Positions 4,246 to 5,946 of a DNA stretch of 5,946 nucleotides are shown piece after piece. Position 1 is the stretch's first letter. Each line of letters opens with the position of its first letter. The stretch is taken from the NCBI GenBank assembly GCA_029960865.1, contig JASBVX010000096.1, positions 1-5,946 on the forward strand. The letters run 5' to 3'. The DNA comes from Bacillota bacterium. GTDB taxonomy: Bacteria; Bacillota; Sulfobacillia; RBS10-35. The position numbers and the translations under genes were made by a program. A model generated the notes under the pieces. That model was not told the DNA's origin. It saw only the letters and a list, made by a program, of their open reading frames with translations, and made no database searches.

Positions 4246-5946
4246 GTGGGGCGGCGCTTTCGGGCTCTCTTTCTCGCGTTGATTTTCTCCTTGGGCTGGC
4301 TGGCTTTCCTGTCATCCGGAAAGGCAGTGGCAGCCCCTTTCCAAGACGTGGATCGGGACCGGTACGGGTGGGCCCTGGAGGCCATCGAGGAACTGCAGGA
4401 AAAGGGGATCATGCAGGGAATCGGGGACAACCGCTTCGGCCCCCAGCTTCCCCTCGCTCGCGCTCAGCTGGCGGCCCTCTTCGCCCGGTGGAAGGAGCTC
4501 CCCCGGGATGGGATCGGGCCCCGCTTCACCGACGTCAAGGAGACCGCCTGGTACTGGACGGATGTGAAGGCAGCCGCTGCCCACGGCCTTCTTTTGGGAA
4601 CGGCCCCCGAGACCTTTGCCCCCGAGGTCCCGGTGAACCGGGCCATGGTGGCGGTGGTGGCGGTGAGGTCCTTGGGGCTGGGAAGGGCCGCAGAAAGCCT
4701 CACGAGCGCGGCCCTTCCCTACCAGGATGCAGCCCTCATCCCCGACTGGGCCCGGGGGGCGGTCTCCATCGCCCTGGAGCTGGGGATCATGCAGGGGGCT
4801 GAAGGCTACTTTCGGCCGGCAGCCCCCCTCACCCGGGCGGAAGCGGCGGTGGTCTTCCAGCGTTTGATGCGGGTGTCAAAGGAGGCAGTGGCCCGCCAGG
4901 CGGCCCGGGCCGTGAAGAGCATCTCGGTGGAAGCATCGCCGGCGGCCATCGCGGTCGGGGAGACGGCCGTCGTCAAAGGGTGGCCTAAGGATGGGCGAGG
5001 CTACATCCTGCCCGCCCCTATCGCCTTTTCCGCCTCTGGGGGAACCATCACCGCCGACGGCCGCTTTCAGGCCGGAAAGGGCGGGACCTACCAGGTGACG
5101 GTGGCGGTGCCGGGAACCTCCGTCAAGAAAACGGTCACCGTCACCGTCTATGAAACCACCTCCTTTGTGGTGGGGGAGGGTCTTCCGCCGGCGGTTCTTG
5201 CCAACACCCCTTTTGAAGTGGCGGTGGCTTTCCTCATGGAAAAGGGAGGGGTGAATCCCCGGGAAAACGGCCGCCAGGCTACCCTCACCCTAGAGCGGGA
5301 GGGAAGCGACCCCCAGGTCTTGACCGCCGGTGCCAAGGGGGGCTGGGTTTCCTTTCAGGTGAGCCTCCCTTCGCCGGGACTCTATCGCTACCGGGTTTCC
5401 AGCCCGGGCTTGGGGGAAAAGACGGGTGAGATTTGGGCAGTGGCGGAGCCCCTGGGGAAGGTGGAAGCCTCCCTGGGGCAAGACCGCCTTCCCATGGGGG
5501 TAGGGGTGCCCCTTACCGTCACGTTAAAGGATCCGCAGGGCCAGGCGGTCCCGCAGGTTTTTCCCGTGCGCCTGCGGGTTTCCGGGGGGGACGGGAAGGC
5601 GAGTTTCCAAAAAGCTTCCGGCCTCATTGCCGGTCAGGGACAGCTGGGTCCCGTGGTAGGATCGGCTCCGGGGAAGGTGGAGCTCAGGCTGGAGGTGCCC
5701 GGGGGTGCTTTGGAAGGGGCCGTTCTCGTGGGCGAAGTGATGCCGCGGGGGAAGATCCAGGTGACTTCCGCGGGAAGCCAGTACCAGGCGGGGGATAAAG
5801 CCCGCATTACGGTCGCTCTTTTGGATGAGGGAGGAAACCCTCTCCCTCTGGACGGCATCCCCGTCACCCTGACGTTAAGGGCTCCCGGGGATTACGACCT
5901 GGAAGACAGGGCCTCTTCCACCCTGGGAGGGAAAGCCGTCTTCGAC
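4246..5946 (+). CDS. Secreted S-layer homology (SLH) protein with Ig-like repeats (3' end outside window)
   Basis: This cell-surface protein is anchored through SLH domains to secondary cell-wall polymer. 567 codons are visible and the frame is open at the window end. The N-terminus is a signal peptide: basic RRFR, hydrophobic ALFLALIFSLGWLAFL, then a likely cleavage after AVA near residue 29-30. SLH repeats lie at about 32-86 (FQDVDRDRYGWALEAIEEL), 94-145 (FTDVKETAWYWTDVKAAAAHG) and 158-208 (PYQDAALIPDWARGAVSIALELG). Only the third has the canonical TRAE motif; the others read ARAQ and NRAM. From about 225 the chain is beta-rich, in roughly 80-100-residue units: a Big_2-like unit (225-305, GGTITADGRFQAGKGGTYQVTV), one at about 306-403, and two invasin/Big_1-like units (404-500 and 501 onward, with VTLKDPQGQAVPQ and VALLDEGGNPLP). 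The function beyond a structural or adhesive surface role is unknown. ATG 4240 is the alternative start. Confidence 0.9.
   Translation, partial: MGRRFRALFLALIFSLGWLAFLSSGKAVAAPFQDVDRDRYGWALEAIEELQEKGIMQGIGDNRFGPQLPLARAQLAALFARWKELPRDGIGPRFTDVKETAWYWTDVKAAAAHGLLLGTAPETFAPEVPVNRAMVAVVAVRSLGLGRAAESLTSAALPYQDAALIPDWARGAVSIALELGIMQGAEGYFRPAAPLTRAEAAVVFQRLMRVSKEAVARQAARAVKSISVEASPAAIAVGETAVVKGWPKDGRGYILPAPIAFSASGGTITADGRFQAGKGGTYQVTVAVPGTSVKKTVTVTVYETTSFVVGEGLPPAVLANTPFEVAVAFLMEKGGVNPRENGRQATLTLEREGSDPQVLTAGAKGGWVSFQVSLPSPGLYRYRVSSPGLGEKTGEIWAVAEPLGKVEASLGQDRLPMGVGVPLTVTLKDPQGQAVPQVFPVRLRVSGGDGKASFQKASGLIAGQGQLGPVVGSAPGKVELRLEVPGGALEGAVLVGEVMPRGKIQVTSAGSQYQAGDKARITVALLDEGGNPLPLDGIPVTLTLRAPGDYDLEDRASSTLGGKAVFD

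Noticed and set aside
4368..4802. 144-codon plus-strand frame within the SLH region
   Set aside because: It is low-complexity Gly/Arg/Pro sequence out of frame with the SLH repeats, which are clearly the coding frame.
5433..5798. 121-codon plus-strand frame near the window end
   Set aside because: It is a Gly/Arg-rich shadow of the Ig-like domains in the SLH protein frame.

Overview
The window is G+C-rich (codon third positions mostly G or C) and carries an S-layer-homology (SLH) exported protein, an isochorismatase-fold hydrolase, a GH63-like glycosidase and debris of IS200/IS605-, IS21- and AadK-type sequences. This fits a moderately high-GC, probably thermophilic Bacillota (Firmicutes) or a relative such as Deinococcota with SLH proteins. 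That placement is inference from gene content and protein style, not from a marker gene.

Layout. (1) 2-2754, plus strand: the 3' three-quarters of an ABC-transporter ATPase (TOBE-containing, PotA/CysA-like), translationally coupled by a GTGA/TGATG overlap to a 639-aa GH63/MGH-like glycoside hydrolase. Together they look like the end of an uptake-and-hydrolysis operon for a glycoside or compatible solute. (2) 2773-3315, minus strand: a complete 180-aa isochorismatase-family cysteine hydrolase. It converges on the glycosidase with only 18 bp between the stops, and an imperfect inverted repeat spans both stops. (3) 3316-4130: an accessory scar. It holds an IS21-like end with two 23-bp direct repeats, a 67-bp near-perfect palindrome, the C-terminal half of an AadK/ANT(6)-like adenylyltransferase that begins just after the palindrome, and a two-hairpin segment resembling the right end and omega-RNA scaffold of an IS200/IS605 tnpB element with no tnpB. 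(4) 4131-4245: a leader with a terminator-like hairpin plus T-run, and a second hairpin that could mask the ribosome binding site. (5) 4246-5946 (continues past the window): a secreted SLH protein with three SLH repeats followed by at least four Ig-like beta domains.

The flanking genes look intact and ordinary. The interest lies in the 3.3-4.2 kb scar, where several mobile-element ends sit side by side without any transposase gene, and in the structured leader of the SLH gene. No complete new defence or mobile system is visible. The best candidate for something undescribed is the orphan omega-RNA-like segment.
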